From positions 1,736,001-1,800,000 of the forward strand of contig OY763929.1 in NCBI GenBank assembly GCA_963667675.1: DNA of 64,000 bases, in the 5' to 3' direction. The notes under the pieces are model-generated. The model had not been told where the DNA came from, did no database searches, and was given only the letters and a program-made list of their open reading frames with translations. The position numbers and the translations under genes are program-made. Origin of the DNA: G963667675 sp963667675 (GTDB lineage Bacteria; Chloroflexota; Dehalococcoidia; Lucifugimonadales; UBA3495). Positions 8,063-16,297 of this stretch are shown here, one piece after another; positions within the stretch are counted from its first letter, which is position 1; each line of letters opens with the position of its first letter.

Positions 8063-8692
8063 CTATCGGCCCGTCTGACTCTTCTTTCTTCTGATTTGCA
8101 GCAGCCCGTTGGGCGCTCCCGGAACGCCGCCCTTCACCAGCAACAGGTTCCGGTCCGGGTCTACTCGCACCACTTTCAGGCCCTTGGCCGTAATCCGCCG
8201 GTTTCCCATGTGTCCGGCCATCTTCAGTCCCTTGAACACCTTGCCCGGCGTCGTCCCGCCACCGATAGACCCCGGAGCTCGAGCGCGGTCTGACTGGCCG
8301 TGCGTCCTCGGGCCTCCGCCAAATCCGTGCCTCTTCATCGTTCCGGCAAATCCCCGGCCCCTGGAACGCCCGATGACGTCCAGCACCTCTCCCGGTTCGA
8401 AGATATCCACGCCGATTCTCTGGCCAACCTCAAACTCGCTGGCGTCGTCCGCCTGTACTTCTCTGAGGTACCGGCAGGTTCCGTTGCCCTTCAAGTGCCC
8501 GGCCTCCGGCTTGTTCAGCCGCTTGCTCTCTCCGAAGCCCAGTTGCACCGCCTCGTACCCGTCCTTCTCCCGGGTCTTCACTTGCGTCACGATGCACGGG
8601 CCGGCCTGGATTACCGTCACCGGCACCACCCGGCCGTCCTCCTCGAACACCTGCGTCATCCCGACTTTTTTGCCTAGAAATCCCTGTATCAT
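8063..8692 (-). CDS. rplC: 50S ribosomal protein L3
   Basis: The 209-aa protein begins MIQGFLGKKVGMTQVFEEDG and contains the signature GHMGNRRITAKGLKVVRVDP. The tip region GTMKRHGFGGGPRTHGQSD includes the conserved Gln that is methylated in many bacteria. L3 is an early assembly protein reaching toward the peptidyl transferase centre. Confidence 0.98.
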   Translation of the reverse strand: MIQGFLGKKVGMTQVFEEDGRVVPVTVIQAGPCIVTQVKTREKDGYEAVQLGFGESKRLNKPEAGHLKGNGTCRYLREVQADDASEFEVGQRIGVDIFEPGEVLDVIGRSRGRGFAGTMKRHGFGGGPRTHGQSDRARAPGSIGGGTTPGKVFKGLKMAGHMGNRRITAKGLKVVRVDPDRNLLLVKGGVPGAPNGLLQIRRKKSQTGR

Positions 8693-8746
8693 TCCCGGTT
8701 CCCGCTTGCTGTATCCTCAGCCCCCGCGCGCATCACAACTTGCCCG

Positions 8747-9058
8747 TCACAATTTAATAGAAATATCCACGCCTGCCGGCAGGTTCAGCCGCGTCAGTGA
8801 GTCTATCGTCTTCGACGTCGGTTCCAATATGTCTATCAACCGCTTGTGCGTCCGTATCTCGAAATGCTCCCGCGAGTCCTTGTCCACGTGGGGACTCCTG
8901 ATTACGCAAAACCGCCGTATGTGTGTCGGCAGCGGCACCGGACCCGCTATCCTGGCCCCCGTGCGTTCAGCAGTCTCCACTATCTGGCCCGTCGACTGGT
9001 CCAGCATCTTGTGGTCGAATGCCTTTAGTATTATTCGCACTTTCTGGCTGCTTACCAT
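8747..9058 (-). CDS. rpsJ: 30S ribosomal protein S10
   Basis: The 103-aa protein carries the S10 pattern KVRIILKAFDHKMLDQST, IAGPVPLPTHIRRFCVIRSP and KRLIDILEPTSKTIDSL. S10 also serves as NusE in antitermination complexes. It follows fusA directly by 27 nt; the usual tuf gene is absent. Confidence 0.97.
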   Translation of the reverse strand: MVSSQKVRIILKAFDHKMLDQSTGQIVETAERTGARIAGPVPLPTHIRRFCVIRSPHVDKDSREHFEIRTHKRLIDILEPTSKTIDSLTRLNLPAGVDISIKL

Positions 9059-9085
9059 CCTCTGAAAACCCGGCCCTTCCTTCGG

Positions 9086-11173
9086 TTAAGCTACGTTGAC
9101 CAACGACTTCATCGCGCCCTCGGGTATCGGCGCGTAGTGCTTGAATTCCATGCTGAATGTCGCGCGTCCTTGGGTCGCCGACCGCAGCGCGCTGGTGTAC
9201 GAGAATGTCTCTCCCAGCGGCGCCAACGCCCGCACCACCTGGACTCCTTCGTGTCCCTCTATCGTCCGTATCTGGCTCCGCCGCGTCCCTAGGTCTGCCA
9301 GCACCTCGCTCAAAAACTCTCCCGGCGTGGTGACCTCCATGTCGACTATCGGCTCCAACAATACCGGCCCGCCCTTGGGAGCCCCCTCGCGGATCGCCAG
9401 CATTCCGGCGCTTCTGAAAGCCATCTCCGACGAGTCCACCGGATGGTAGCTCCCGTCCACCAAGCTCACCTTCAAGTCCACGATGTTATATCCCGCCAGC
9501 GGCCCGTTCTGCAGCGCGTCCCGCACTCCTTTCTCCACCGCCGGGAAATACTCCCTGGGAATCCGGCCGCCCTGCACCGAACTCTCGAACACAATACCGC
9601 TGCCTCTTTCCAACGGCTCCAATTCCAGCCACACGTGGCCAAACTGCCCGTGCCCGCCGGTCTGGCGTACGAACCGGCCCTCGATTCTCACTGGCTTGGT
9701 CAGCGCCTCCCGGTAGGACACTCTCGGCTGGCCCACGTTCGCTTCAACGTGAAACTCCCGCCGCATCCGGTCCACCAGCACGTCCAAGTGCAACTCGCCC
9801 ATTCCCGAAATAACCGTCTGTCCCGTCTCGTCGTTGAACCGTATGACAAACGTCGGGTCTTCCTCCGCCAGTTTTCTAAGTGCCTCCGCGAGGCGGTCTT
9901 GGTCCAACCGGCTCATCGGCTCGATGGCCACCGACACCACGGGGTCGGGGAATTGCGGCGGCTCCAGCAACACCTGCTGCGACGTCCCGCAGATCGTGTC
10001 CCCCGTGAACGTGTTCTTCAGCCCCACCGTCGCGCAGATGTTCCCCGCTCCCAGTTCCTCTAGTTCTTCCCGGTGGTTCGCGTGCATCTGCAGCAGCCGG
10101 CCCATTCGCTCCCGGTTCCCCTTGGTCACGTTTAGCACCGAGGCCCCGGATTCCACTTTACCTGAATATATCCTCAAAAAGACCAACCGGCCCACGTAGG
10201 GGTCTGTCGCAACTTTGAAAGCCAGGGCTGAAAGCGGCCCCTCTTCGTCGGCGAAACGCAGCTCCGTATTCCCGCTCCGCGGCTCCACGCCCTCCACCGC
10301 CGGTATGTCCTTGGGCGATGGCAGGTAGTCCACTATTGCGTCCAGCAGAGGATGTACTCCCTTGCCCGACGGCGCGCTCCCGCACAGCACCGGCACCACG
10401 TCTCCCGTTATCGTCGCCTGCCGCAACGCGTTCCGCAGCGACTCTTCCTCTATCTGCTCCCCTTCTAAGTACCGGATTAGCAGTCGTTCGTCCGTCTCCA
10501 CGATCTTCTCGATCATCGTCTGCCGGTACTGCTCGAATGCCTCTTTGTACTCTTCCGGGACCTCCGACATCTGGGGTGCCCCGGCTGTTTTTCCGTTGCC
10601 GTTCCCGTTGACGTAAATCGCAGCATTCCCGGTCAGCAGGTCCGCCACTCCCTGGAATCCGGCCTCCGCTCCAATGGGAAGCTGCACCGCCACCGCATTG
10701 CCCCCCAACCGCCTGCGGATAGACTCGAGGGCCCGCTCGTAGCTCGCGCCCACTCGGTCCATTTTGTTGACGAAGCAAATCCTCGGAACGTGGTACTTGT
10801 CCGCCTGCCTCCACACCGTCTCAGATTGCGACTGCACCCCGGCAACTGCGTCCAGCACCACCACGCCGCCGTCCAACACCCTCAGGCTGCGTTCGACTTC
10901 TGCTGTGAAGTCAACGTGCCCCGGCGTGTCTATGATGTTCACCCGGTGCTCGCGCCAGTACGCGCTGGTCGCCGCTGCGGTGATGGTGATTCCCCGCTCC
11001 CTCTCCTGCGGCATCCAGTCCATCGCCGTCGTGCCCTCGTCCACCCCGCCTGGACGGTGAATCCGCCCCGTGATGAACAACACCTGCTCCGTCACCGTCG
11101 TTTTGCCGGCGTCGATGTGTGCTATGAACCCGATATTCCTTATCGAGTCTATGGGATACTCTGTCTTCTTCAT
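9086..11173 (-). CDS. fusA: Elongation factor G
   Basis: This 695-aa translational GTPase drives ribosome translocation. The G1 loop AHIDAGKTTVTEQ is at about residues 17-29, G3 is DTPGHVDF, and G4 is NKMD. Domains II-V follow, including MGELHLDVLVDRMRREF and TGGHGQFGHVWLELEP. Length and motifs fit canonical EF-G. It is third in the operon, 42 nt after rpsG, and is followed by rpsJ without an intervening EF-Tu gene. Confidence 0.98.
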   Translation of the reverse strand: MKKTEYPIDSIRNIGFIAHIDAGKTTVTEQVLFITGRIHRPGGVDEGTTAMDWMPQERERGITITAAATSAYWREHRVNIIDTPGHVDFTAEVERSLRVLDGGVVVLDAVAGVQSQSETVWRQADKYHVPRICFVNKMDRVGASYERALESIRRRLGGNAVAVQLPIGAEAGFQGVADLLTGNAAIYVNGNGNGKTAGAPQMSEVPEEYKEAFEQYRQTMIEKIVETDERLLIRYLEGEQIEEESLRNALRQATITGDVVPVLCGSAPSGKGVHPLLDAIVDYLPSPKDIPAVEGVEPRSGNTELRFADEEGPLSALAFKVATDPYVGRLVFLRIYSGKVESGASVLNVTKGNRERMGRLLQMHANHREELEELGAGNICATVGLKNTFTGDTICGTSQQVLLEPPQFPDPVVSVAIEPMSRLDQDRLAEALRKLAEEDPTFVIRFNDETGQTVISGMGELHLDVLVDRMRREFHVEANVGQPRVSYREALTKPVRIEGRFVRQTGGHGQFGHVWLELEPLERGSGIVFESSVQGGRIPREYFPAVEKGVRDALQNGPLAGYNIVDLKVSLVDGSYHPVDSSEMAFRSAGMLAIREGAPKGGPVLLEPIVDMEVTTPGEFLSEVLADLGTRRSQIRTIEGHEGVQVVRALAPLGETFSYTSALRSATQGRATFSMEFKHYAPIPEGAMKSLVNVA

Positions 11174-11215
11174 ATCTAAGCCCCGCTGGATCCGGGGACC
11201 CTCGTCCTCCGCCCG

Positions 11216-11686
11216 CTACCCTCTATAATGAACAAATGCCCGGTTGGCTTCGGCCATCCGGTGCAATTCTTCTCGTCTTCTTACTGCTGTTCCTTCGCCC
11301 CGAGCTGCCTCCAGCAACTCCTGGGCCAGGCCTGTACGCATCGGGACGCCCTTGCGTCCCCTAGCTCCTCTAATCAGCCACCTCATCGCCAGCGCTTCGC
11401 TCCGCACCCGCCGCAACTCCGTCGGCACCTGGTACGTAGCTCCGCCGACGCGCTTGGGCCTCACCTCCACCAGCGGCGTCGCGTTCCTCAGGGCCTGCTG
11501 GAACACCTCCAGCGGGTCCAGGTTCGACTGGTCCCGTATAGCGTTCAACGCATCGTAAGTAATGCGTTGGGCCGTCGTCTTTTTGCCCCGCTGCATTATG
11601 CGGTTGATGAAACGGGCCAGTTCCTCGTTGTTGTACTTCGGGTCCGGCGCTACAACTCGCCGCTCGGCGCGCCTTCTTCTAGACAT
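11216..11686 (-). CDS. rpsG: 30S ribosomal protein S7
   Basis: From the ATG at 11686 the 156-aa protein begins MSRRRRAERRVVAPDPKYNN and contains FINRIMQRGKKTTAQRI and QVPTELRRVRSEALAMRWL, the S7 signatures. S7 nucleates the 30S head. An upstream in-frame ATG at 11713 would add nine residues not typical of the family, so I prefer 11686. Confidence 0.97.
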   Translation of the reverse strand: MSRRRRAERRVVAPDPKYNNEELARFINRIMQRGKKTTAQRITYDALNAIRDQSNLDPLEVFQQALRNATPLVEVRPKRVGGATYQVPTELRRVRSEALAMRWLIRGARGRKGVPMRTGLAQELLEAARGEGTAVRRREELHRMAEANRAFVHYRG

Positions 11687-11821
11687 GACAATCCACCCCG
11701 TTCCGGCTTTCACCGGACGCCGTAACTCTGTCTTTGGCGCGCCTGTTCTCAGGCATAGCTACGCACCCCATCCTGGTTCGCAGTTAGAAATCATGGGGGA
11801 TCGAGGCCGGTCTAATCCCGG

Positions 11822-12244
11822 TTAGACGGCGGAGCGCGGCCGGTCCGCGCCGTACTTGCTGCGGCCCTGCCGGCGGTCTTGAACCCCTTCACAGTCCAGG
11901 GCGCTTCGGATTACGTGGTACCTCACTCCCGGCAGGTCCTTTACCCTTCCTCCTCTCACCATCACCACCGAGTGTTCCTGCAGGTTGTGCCCCACGCCTC
12001 CGATATACGCTGTCACCTCGACCCCGTTGGTCAACCGCACCCGCGCTATCTTTCTAAGCGCCGAGTTAGGCTTCTTGGGGGTCATCGTGCGCACCTGGAT
12101 GCAGACGCCTCGCCTTTGGGGGCAGCCCGGCCCCCACTTTACCCGGTTGCGCAATGAGTTCTGCACCCAATGCAACGCAGGAGCCTTCGTCTTCTTACGG
12201 ACAGGCTGGCGTCCCTTCCTGATTAGCTGGTTGACCGTAGGCAT
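11822..12244 (-). CDS. rpsL: 30S ribosomal protein S12
   Basis: From the ATG at 12244 the 140-aa protein begins MPTVNQLIRKGRQPVRKKTK and includes PQRRGVCIQVRTMTPKKPNS and RGGRVKDLPGVRYHVIR. It is the longer S12 form, with an insert before PQRRGV as in Firmicutes and relatives. The lysines in TPKKPNS and GRVKDLPG, classic streptomycin-resistance positions, are the wild-type residues. An upstream in-frame ATG at 12292 lies in the promoter region and is rejected. It is the first gene of the operon. Confidence 0.97.
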   Translation of the reverse strand: MPTVNQLIRKGRQPVRKKTKAPALHWVQNSLRNRVKWGPGCPQRRGVCIQVRTMTPKKPNSALRKIARVRLTNGVEVTAYIGGVGHNLQEHSVVMVRGGRVKDLPGVRYHVIRSALDCEGVQDRRQGRSKYGADRPRSAV

Positions 12245-12282
12245 GAAAAATCCCCGCTGTCCTATTTGAACAGCAACTAGGT

Positions 12283-12311
12283 ACTTTACCAACCATAATC
12301 TAAGATGTCAA
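12283..12311 (-). promoter_or_regulatory. Sigma70-like promoter of the str-S10-spc operon
   Basis: On the minus strand TTGACA (12311-12306) is followed by a 17-nt spacer and TAAAGT (12288-12283). Transcription would begin near 12276, about 32 nt before the rpsL start. The -35 box is a perfect consensus, in keeping with very high expression of this operon. Confidence 0.75.
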
Positions 12312-12392
12312 CCTAACCTTATTCTCTCAGGACTTATGGTACAGGCGAACCCAAAACTCGTTTCCAAATTATCTGCCGCAGAATCCCCGTGT

Positions 12393-12398
12393 TATAAT
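12393..12398 (+). promoter_or_regulatory. Probable -10 box for the lipoprotein gene
   Basis: A perfect TATAAT at 12393-12398 lies 19 nt before the ribosome binding site GGAGGAT (12417-12423) of the next gene. I see no good -35 box 16-18 nt upstream. Confidence 0.45.
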
Positions 12399-12430
12399 CC
12401 GCCCCAGTTTACTGCCGGAGGATATTCAAC

Positions 12431-12895
12431 GTGTCTAAGTCGCAGCAGTTTATGCTAGTTATCGTCGGGGCGATAGTCTTATGCGCCATGGCGTTCAGCG
12501 CCTGTGGCAGCGATCCAACGCCAACAGCAACCCCGGCGCCTACACCGACTCCAACATCGACGCCGGATCCAACGCCCACACCCACTCCGACGCCGACACC
12601 AACACCAACTCCCACGGCAACGCCGGAGCCAACCCCGACGCCGGAGCCGACGCCAGTCCCTACGATGGACGAGGTCCAGCCCCCTCCGCAAGAGATAATT
12701 GACGCCCTTCATGAAACCCTTGGCGGCGCCACCCTGGCTGACCTGGCATCATTGGCCGGACAGGGGGACCCGCAAACCATCGGCGCCTTGTGCGATATCG
12801 CTAACGGTAAGCACGAGCCCGACCTGGTGCTGGAGGACTTTAACGATGACGCCAGCGTGCTGTCGGGCATCCGGGGATTCTGCGCCGGCCAATAA
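12431..12895 (+). CDS. Lipoprotein with Pro-Thr-rich linker, function unknown
   Basis: The gene starts at a GTG preceded by GGAGGAT. The 154-aa product has a hydrophobic signal (FMLVIVGAIVLCAMAFSAC) with a putative lipidated Cys at about residue 25. Residues 28-75 are a linker of Pro-Thr pairs, followed by a small domain of about 75 residues (from MDEVQPPPQEIIDALHETL) with two Cys. I recognise no family. The linker probably holds the domain away from the membrane. The gene is divergent from the ribosomal operon and monocistronic. Confidence 0.75.
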   Translation: MSKSQQFMLVIVGAIVLCAMAFSACGSDPTPTATPAPTPTPTSTPDPTPTPTPTPTPTPTPTATPEPTPTPEPTPVPTMDEVQPPPQEIIDALHETLGGATLADLASLAGQGDPQTIGALCDIANGKHEPDLVLEDFNDDASVLSGIRGFCAGQ

Positions 12896-12967
12896 AAGCG
12901 ATTAGTTCGCCCTGTCCACCGACTCCGGCCATCCTCGCCGCCCCCGTAGCCAGCCTCGGATGCAACC

Positions 12968-13023
12968 CAGTCCGCCTTGGACACCCAGTCCGGCTTGGAC
13001 ACCCCAGTCCGCCTTGAATATCC
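12968..13023. repeat. Three tandem copies of an 18-19 bp unit
   Basis: Units at 12968-12985, 12986-13004 and 13005-13023 share CAGTCCGSCTTGGACACC-like sequence, the third being more diverged. They run directly into the palindromic repeat at 13023. The region 12896-13197 has no gene. Confidence 0.75.
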
Positions 13024-13064
13024 CCTCCGTTCGCCCTGAGGGAAATCGAAGGGCGAACGGAGGG
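13023..13064. repeat. Family A palindromic repeat, best copy
   Basis: A perfect 15-bp inverted repeat (13023-13037 with 13050-13064) encloses a 12-nt loop GAGGGAAATCGA. The same core TTCGCCCTGAGGGAAATCGA recurs at least nine more times in intergenic regions of this window, so it is a dispersed REP-like element and not simply a terminator. Confidence 0.85.
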
Positions 13065-13197
13065 TGGGCCGGGCTGCGCTCGTCTTGAGCGCGTCGAGGG
13101 AACCAAACTGAAAGGATCCAAGCTCGCGGACGCCCTGGCATCCTCCGAGCTAATAGCATACAATCAAGGCACATCAACCGCACACCGGAGGCAGCCC

Positions 13198-13623
13198 ATG
13201 GACATCGCTCTGGACATCCTCAGGGAACTGGCCCAGGACGACAAGATGCTATGGGTGGCTGGCTCCGGCCCCGTCGTCAGCGAGAACGACTCCAAGGGTA
13301 TCCAAGAACCTGAAGTCCACGGCAGCAACGTCACCATTGAAGCCTACAACTGGCACTGCCACCTTGACCTCGACGTCGTAACCGGCATCCAGTTCGTTGA
13401 AGCCGTCGCCCACGGCGACCTCCTCTCTTACTACATCCGGTTCTCCGGCGCCCAGGAAGAGACCCTGCTGCGCTCCTACTTCCCAAACCCGTACTTGGAC
13501 GACAATTTCAACCGCACCGAGCTACAGCCGGAAAAGCTGCAAGCCTTTGAGGACTTCCGGGACCGCTACGTCGGGCACGACGGCGTCGTCTTTGTCAACC
13601 TTTCTGCCCAGACCTCCGCCTGA
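13198..13623 (+). CDS. Conserved-looking protein, possibly ChuX/HutX-like heme-binding fold
   Basis: The 141-aa cytosolic protein starts at an ATG preceded by GGAGG. It contains the stretch AYNWHCHLDLDVVTGIQFVE, which recalls the N-[LF]-H-G-H-L block of ChuX/HutX heme-utilisation proteins, followed by a block resembling their FF-x-G-R region. I cannot confirm the family by eye. It lies just upstream of a cobalamin riboswitch and an ABC transporter of the cobalamin/heme/siderophore class, so a tetrapyrrole-related role is plausible inference only. Confidence 0.5.
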   Translation: MDIALDILRELAQDDKMLWVAGSGPVVSENDSKGIQEPEVHGSNVTIEAYNWHCHLDLDVVTGIQFVEAVAHGDLLSYYIRFSGAQEETLLRSYFPNPYLDDNFNRTELQPEKLQAFEDFRDRYVGHDGVVFVNLSAQTSA

Positions 13624-13644
13624 TTTTACCCCCGCTGGCTTTTC

Positions 13645-13673
13645 TTGAACTTTTCTCCAAGACCCGCTAATAT
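13645..13673 (+). promoter_or_regulatory. Promoter of the cobalamin riboswitch transcript
   Basis: TTGAAC (13645-13650), a 17-nt spacer and TAATAT (13668-13673) predict a transcription start near 13680, just ahead of the riboswitch aptamer. Each box matches four of six consensus positions. Confidence 0.6.
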
Positions 13674-13689
13674 ATCCCCGTTAACAACC

Positions 13690-13880
13690 AAATACGGCCT
13701 GGAGGTGGCCCCGGAATTCCGGGGCTGAAAAGGGAAGCCGGTGTGAGTCCGGCGCGGTCCCGCCACTGTGATTGGTTAGCTGCCCCAGACCGCTTCTAGC
13801 GGAGCCACTGGTCCGAACAACCGGACTGGGAAGGCTGGGTGTCGGTTGTAGCCATAAGCCAGGAGACCTGCCTCTCGGTT
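13690..13880 (+). promoter_or_regulatory. Cobalamin riboswitch
   Basis: The leader contains the conserved aptamer blocks in order: GGGAAGCCGGTGTGAGTCCG from about 13732, GCGGTCCCGCCACTGTGA (around 13754-13771), and the B12 box AGCCAGGAGACCTGCC ending at about 13872. These are the hallmarks of the adenosyl/hydroxocobalamin riboswitch. It sits upstream of the BtuF-BtuC-BtuD-like genes, so cobalamin should repress uptake. The outer stem boundaries are approximate. Confidence 0.93.
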
Positions 13881-13916
13881 GGCTTGATACACTTCGCGGA
13901 GGGAGGTATGAGTCGC

Positions 13917-15131
13917 ATGATTCCTATTGCCTGGCCCCTCGGCCGGGTATTTTTTTTGCCCGGCCCCAACAACAGACCCCATGTCCAAAACCCAACCCCA
14001 TCCCCATCAAACAAGTCTGATGGAATTCGCCGCGTACTGACGCCGTTCGTCATCCTCTCGGCGATGCTCCTCGCCTCGCTGCTTCTGGCCTGCGGTAACG
14101 GCGATGCCCCAACGGCTCCACCGACGGCAACACCCGAACCGACTGGCCTGACCACTCCCACGACTACCCCTGATCCCACAGCCCCTCCGGCGACCACCAT
14201 TGCCCCGGCGCCCACGGTCGCGCCGACACCCGCGCCGGAATCTACCCCGGTTCCCGATCCTACCGCTGCCCCGGCGCCCACGGCCACCACCGAGCCGACT
14301 CCCACACCCACTCCTGAACCTACTCCCACCCCGGTCCCCCTGTTTCCTCTTACCATCGAGTCCACCGACGGCGCGGAAGTAACCTTCGATGCCCCTCCAG
14401 AGCGGATAGTGGCTTACGACGGTGCCGCCGTGGAAATCCTGTTCGCCATCGGTGAAGGTCACCGCATAGTAGGGACCCACGACTTTGTAACCTACCCTCC
14501 CGAGGCCGACTCCATACCCAGGCTCGGCAGCGCCTTCGAAGTAGACCTCGAAGCCATGGTCGAACTGGAACCTGACCTGGTCTTCATTTTCTACGACCGG
14601 TTCAACGAAGACTTTGAGCGCGCCGGATTGAAGGTGTTGTATCGGCAGAGTGTTTCCGACGACTTTGCCAGGATCCCCGACGTCATCAACATGTGGGGCC
14701 AAATCACCGGCAACCCCGCCGCCGCCGAGAAAGTGTCATCCGTGTTCCGGGAAAGGGTCGACGCCATCGCAGCGGCCCTGGAGGACGTGGAGGCCGGCCC
14801 CTCGGTCTTCCAGGATGCCGGCAACCTCTGGACCCCCGGCCAAAACACCCTGATGCAGGCCGTGTTCGACCTCCTGAAGCTGGAAAACGTCGCATCCGAC
14901 ATCGACGGCTATCAGCAGATTAGCCCGGAGGTCATCGTGGAGAAGGACCCGGGGATCATCATCGGCGACCCAGAGGCATTTACCGGCGAGCCGGCCTTCA
15001 GCCAGGTCAGGGCAGTCCAGGACGGCCGTATCTTCACCTCCAGCACCAACGCCCTCAGCATTGCCGGGCCCCGGTTCATGGACGGGGTCGAAGAACTCGC
15101 CCAATGGGTCTACCCTGACATATTCCAGTAA
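13917..15131 (+). CDS. Cobalamin-type ABC transporter substrate-binding lipoprotein
   Basis: The product is a BtuF/FecB-like periplasmic-binding-protein fold: PERIVAYDGAAVEILFAIGE begins the first lobe, and EPDLVFIFY and PDIFQ belong to the usual pattern. A hydrophobic segment ends in the lipobox LLLAC, then a Pro-Thr linker of about 70 residues precedes the binding domain. The substrate is inferred from the cobalamin riboswitch. The start is uncertain. The ATG at 13917 has GGAGG 10 nt upstream, but the terminator at 13930-13957 would then lie inside the gene, and no ATG, GTG or TTG in frame lies between the terminator and the signal segment except the ATG inside it (about 14063). Confidence 0.85.
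   Translation: MIPIAWPLGRVFFLPGPNNRPHVQNPTPSPSNKSDGIRRVLTPFVILSAMLLASLLLACGNGDAPTAPPTATPEPTGLTTPTTTPDPTAPPATTIAPAPTVAPTPAPESTPVPDPTAAPAPTATTEPTPTPTPEPTPTPVPLFPLTIESTDGAEVTFDAPPERIVAYDGAAVEILFAIGEGHRIVGTHDFVTYPPEADSIPRLGSAFEVDLEAMVELEPDLVFIFYDRFNEDFERAGLKVLYRQSVSDDFARIPDVINMWGQITGNPAAAEKVSSVFRERVDAIAAALEDVEAGPSVFQDAGNLWTPGQNTLMQAVFDLLKLENVASDIDGYQQISPEVIVEKDPGIIIGDPEAFTGEPAFSQVRAVQDGRIFTSSTNALSIAGPRFMDGVEELAQWVYPDIFQ
13930..13957 (+). terminator. Intrinsic terminator, likely the riboswitch expression platform
   Basis: A 7-bp stem CCTGGCC/GGCCGGG (one T-G pair) with loop CCTC is followed by TATTTTTTTT. The right arm GGCCGGG can instead pair with CCCGGCC at 13959-13965, placing the T-run in a loop, so two exclusive structures are possible. 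The position, about 50 nt after the B12 box, fits transcriptional control by the riboswitch. Confidence 0.65.
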
Positions 15132-15192
15132 TGGCTTCTCCCGGTATCTTTAGTCAGTGTCTTTAATACGGGCATAGCAAGAACGGGTTGAC

Positions 15193-16296
15193 ATGGCGGA
15201 ACACGCTGGCAAGAAACCATCCGACATCGGGCCCATCGATCTCGGCAGGATAACCGCCGGGCTGGTCGGCCTCCGCTACCCCTGGTGGAGGCTGGCCGTC
15301 GGCGGGCTCCTCTTCTTCATCGCCGCCGTATTTGCCGCCAGCCTGGGCTCCGTAGACATCCCATTCCAGTCGGTCGTCTTGGTCTTCCTGTCCCGGCTGC
15401 CCGGCGTCGACGCTCCCGGCGACGCTCCCGCCACCTGGGACACCATCCTTTGGCAGCTCCGCTTCCCCAGGGTCGCCCTGGCGGCCATCGTCGGAGGCGC
15501 CCTGGCCATGTCCGGCGCCGCCTACCAGGGACTGTTCAAAAACCCCTTGGCCGACCCCTACCTGGTTGGAGTCGCCTCCGGCGCTGGACTCGGCGCAACC
15601 ATCGTCCTCTTGACCGGGGTGCCCCTGGTTATCTGGGGATTCAACTTCCTCCCCGTCGCCGCCTTCGCCGGAGGCATCGCCGCGGTGACCCTGGCCTATG
15701 TCATCGCCCGCAATGCTCAGGGCGCACATCTGACCACCTTGATTCTGGCTGGCGTCGCCATCGCCTCCCTGGCCGGTGCCGTCACCAGCCTGCTCATGCT
15801 GCGGTCCGACCCCGAGCTGCGCCCCGTCCTTAGCTGGCTCCTGGGCAGCTTCATCTCCGCCGAGTGGAGTGAAAGCGCCGTGGTGCTCCTCTACCTAGTG
15901 CCGTGCCTTGCCGTGCTGTTGGGGTTCGCCCGGATTCTCAACGTCCTCCAACTCAGCGAAGACCACGCTTCCATGCTGGGCGTCGATGTGGAGAAGGTGA
16001 AGTTATTACTGATCGCTGCAGCAACCCTGGCCACCGCCGCTGCCGTGGCCTTCGCCGGCCTCATCGGATTCGTGGGCCTTATCGCCCCCCACGCCGTCCG
16101 GTTGCTCTGGGGCACCGACTACCGCTTCATCCTGCCCATGTCCGCCATCGTCGGCGCCACCTTCCTCGTCTTGGCCGACCTGGCCGCCCGGACCCTGGTA
16201 AGTCCCGGAGAACTCCCCGTAGGCGTGGTAACCGCCTTCTGCGGCGCGCCTTTCTTCCTTTATCTGTTGCGCCGCCGCCGGGCCGGGGTGGTCTAG
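15193..16296 (+). CDS. Cobalamin-type ABC transporter permease
   Basis: This 367-aa FecCD-family membrane protein has about ten hydrophobic segments and the family blocks QLRFPRVALAAIVGGALAMS, NPLADPYLVGVASGAGLGA and the cytoplasmic coupling region around EDHASMLGVDVEKVK, then GLIGFVGLIAPHAVRLLWG. It forms the channel through which the substrate delivered by the binding protein is moved. The start ATG at 15193 is 61 nt after the binding protein and 1 nt separates its stop from the ATPase gene. Confidence 0.93.
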   Translation: MAEHAGKKPSDIGPIDLGRITAGLVGLRYPWWRLAVGGLLFFIAAVFAASLGSVDIPFQSVVLVFLSRLPGVDAPGDAPATWDTILWQLRFPRVALAAIVGGALAMSGAAYQGLFKNPLADPYLVGVASGAGLGATIVLLTGVPLVIWGFNFLPVAAFAGGIAAVTLAYVIARNAQGAHLTTLILAGVAIASLAGAVTSLLMLRSDPELRPVLSWLLGSFISAEWSESAVVLLYLVPCLAVLLGFARILNVLQLSEDHASMLGVDVEKVKLLLIAAATLATAAAVAFAGLIGFVGLIAPHAVRLLWGTDYRFILPMSAIVGATFLVLADLAARTLVSPGELPVGVVTAFCGAPFFLYLLRRRRAGVV

Positions 16297-16297
16297 T

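Noticed and set aside
12245..12292. Upstream ATG at 12292 for rpsL
   Set aside because: The added residues are not part of S12 and the codon lies in the promoter region.
13023..13064. The 15-bp perfect palindrome as a simple terminator
   Set aside because: It lacks a T-run on either side and is one copy of a dispersed family, so repeat is the better description.
13981..14040. ATG at 13981 as start of the cobalamin-binding protein
   Set aside because: It is in another frame and ends after 19 codons at TGA, before the signal segment.
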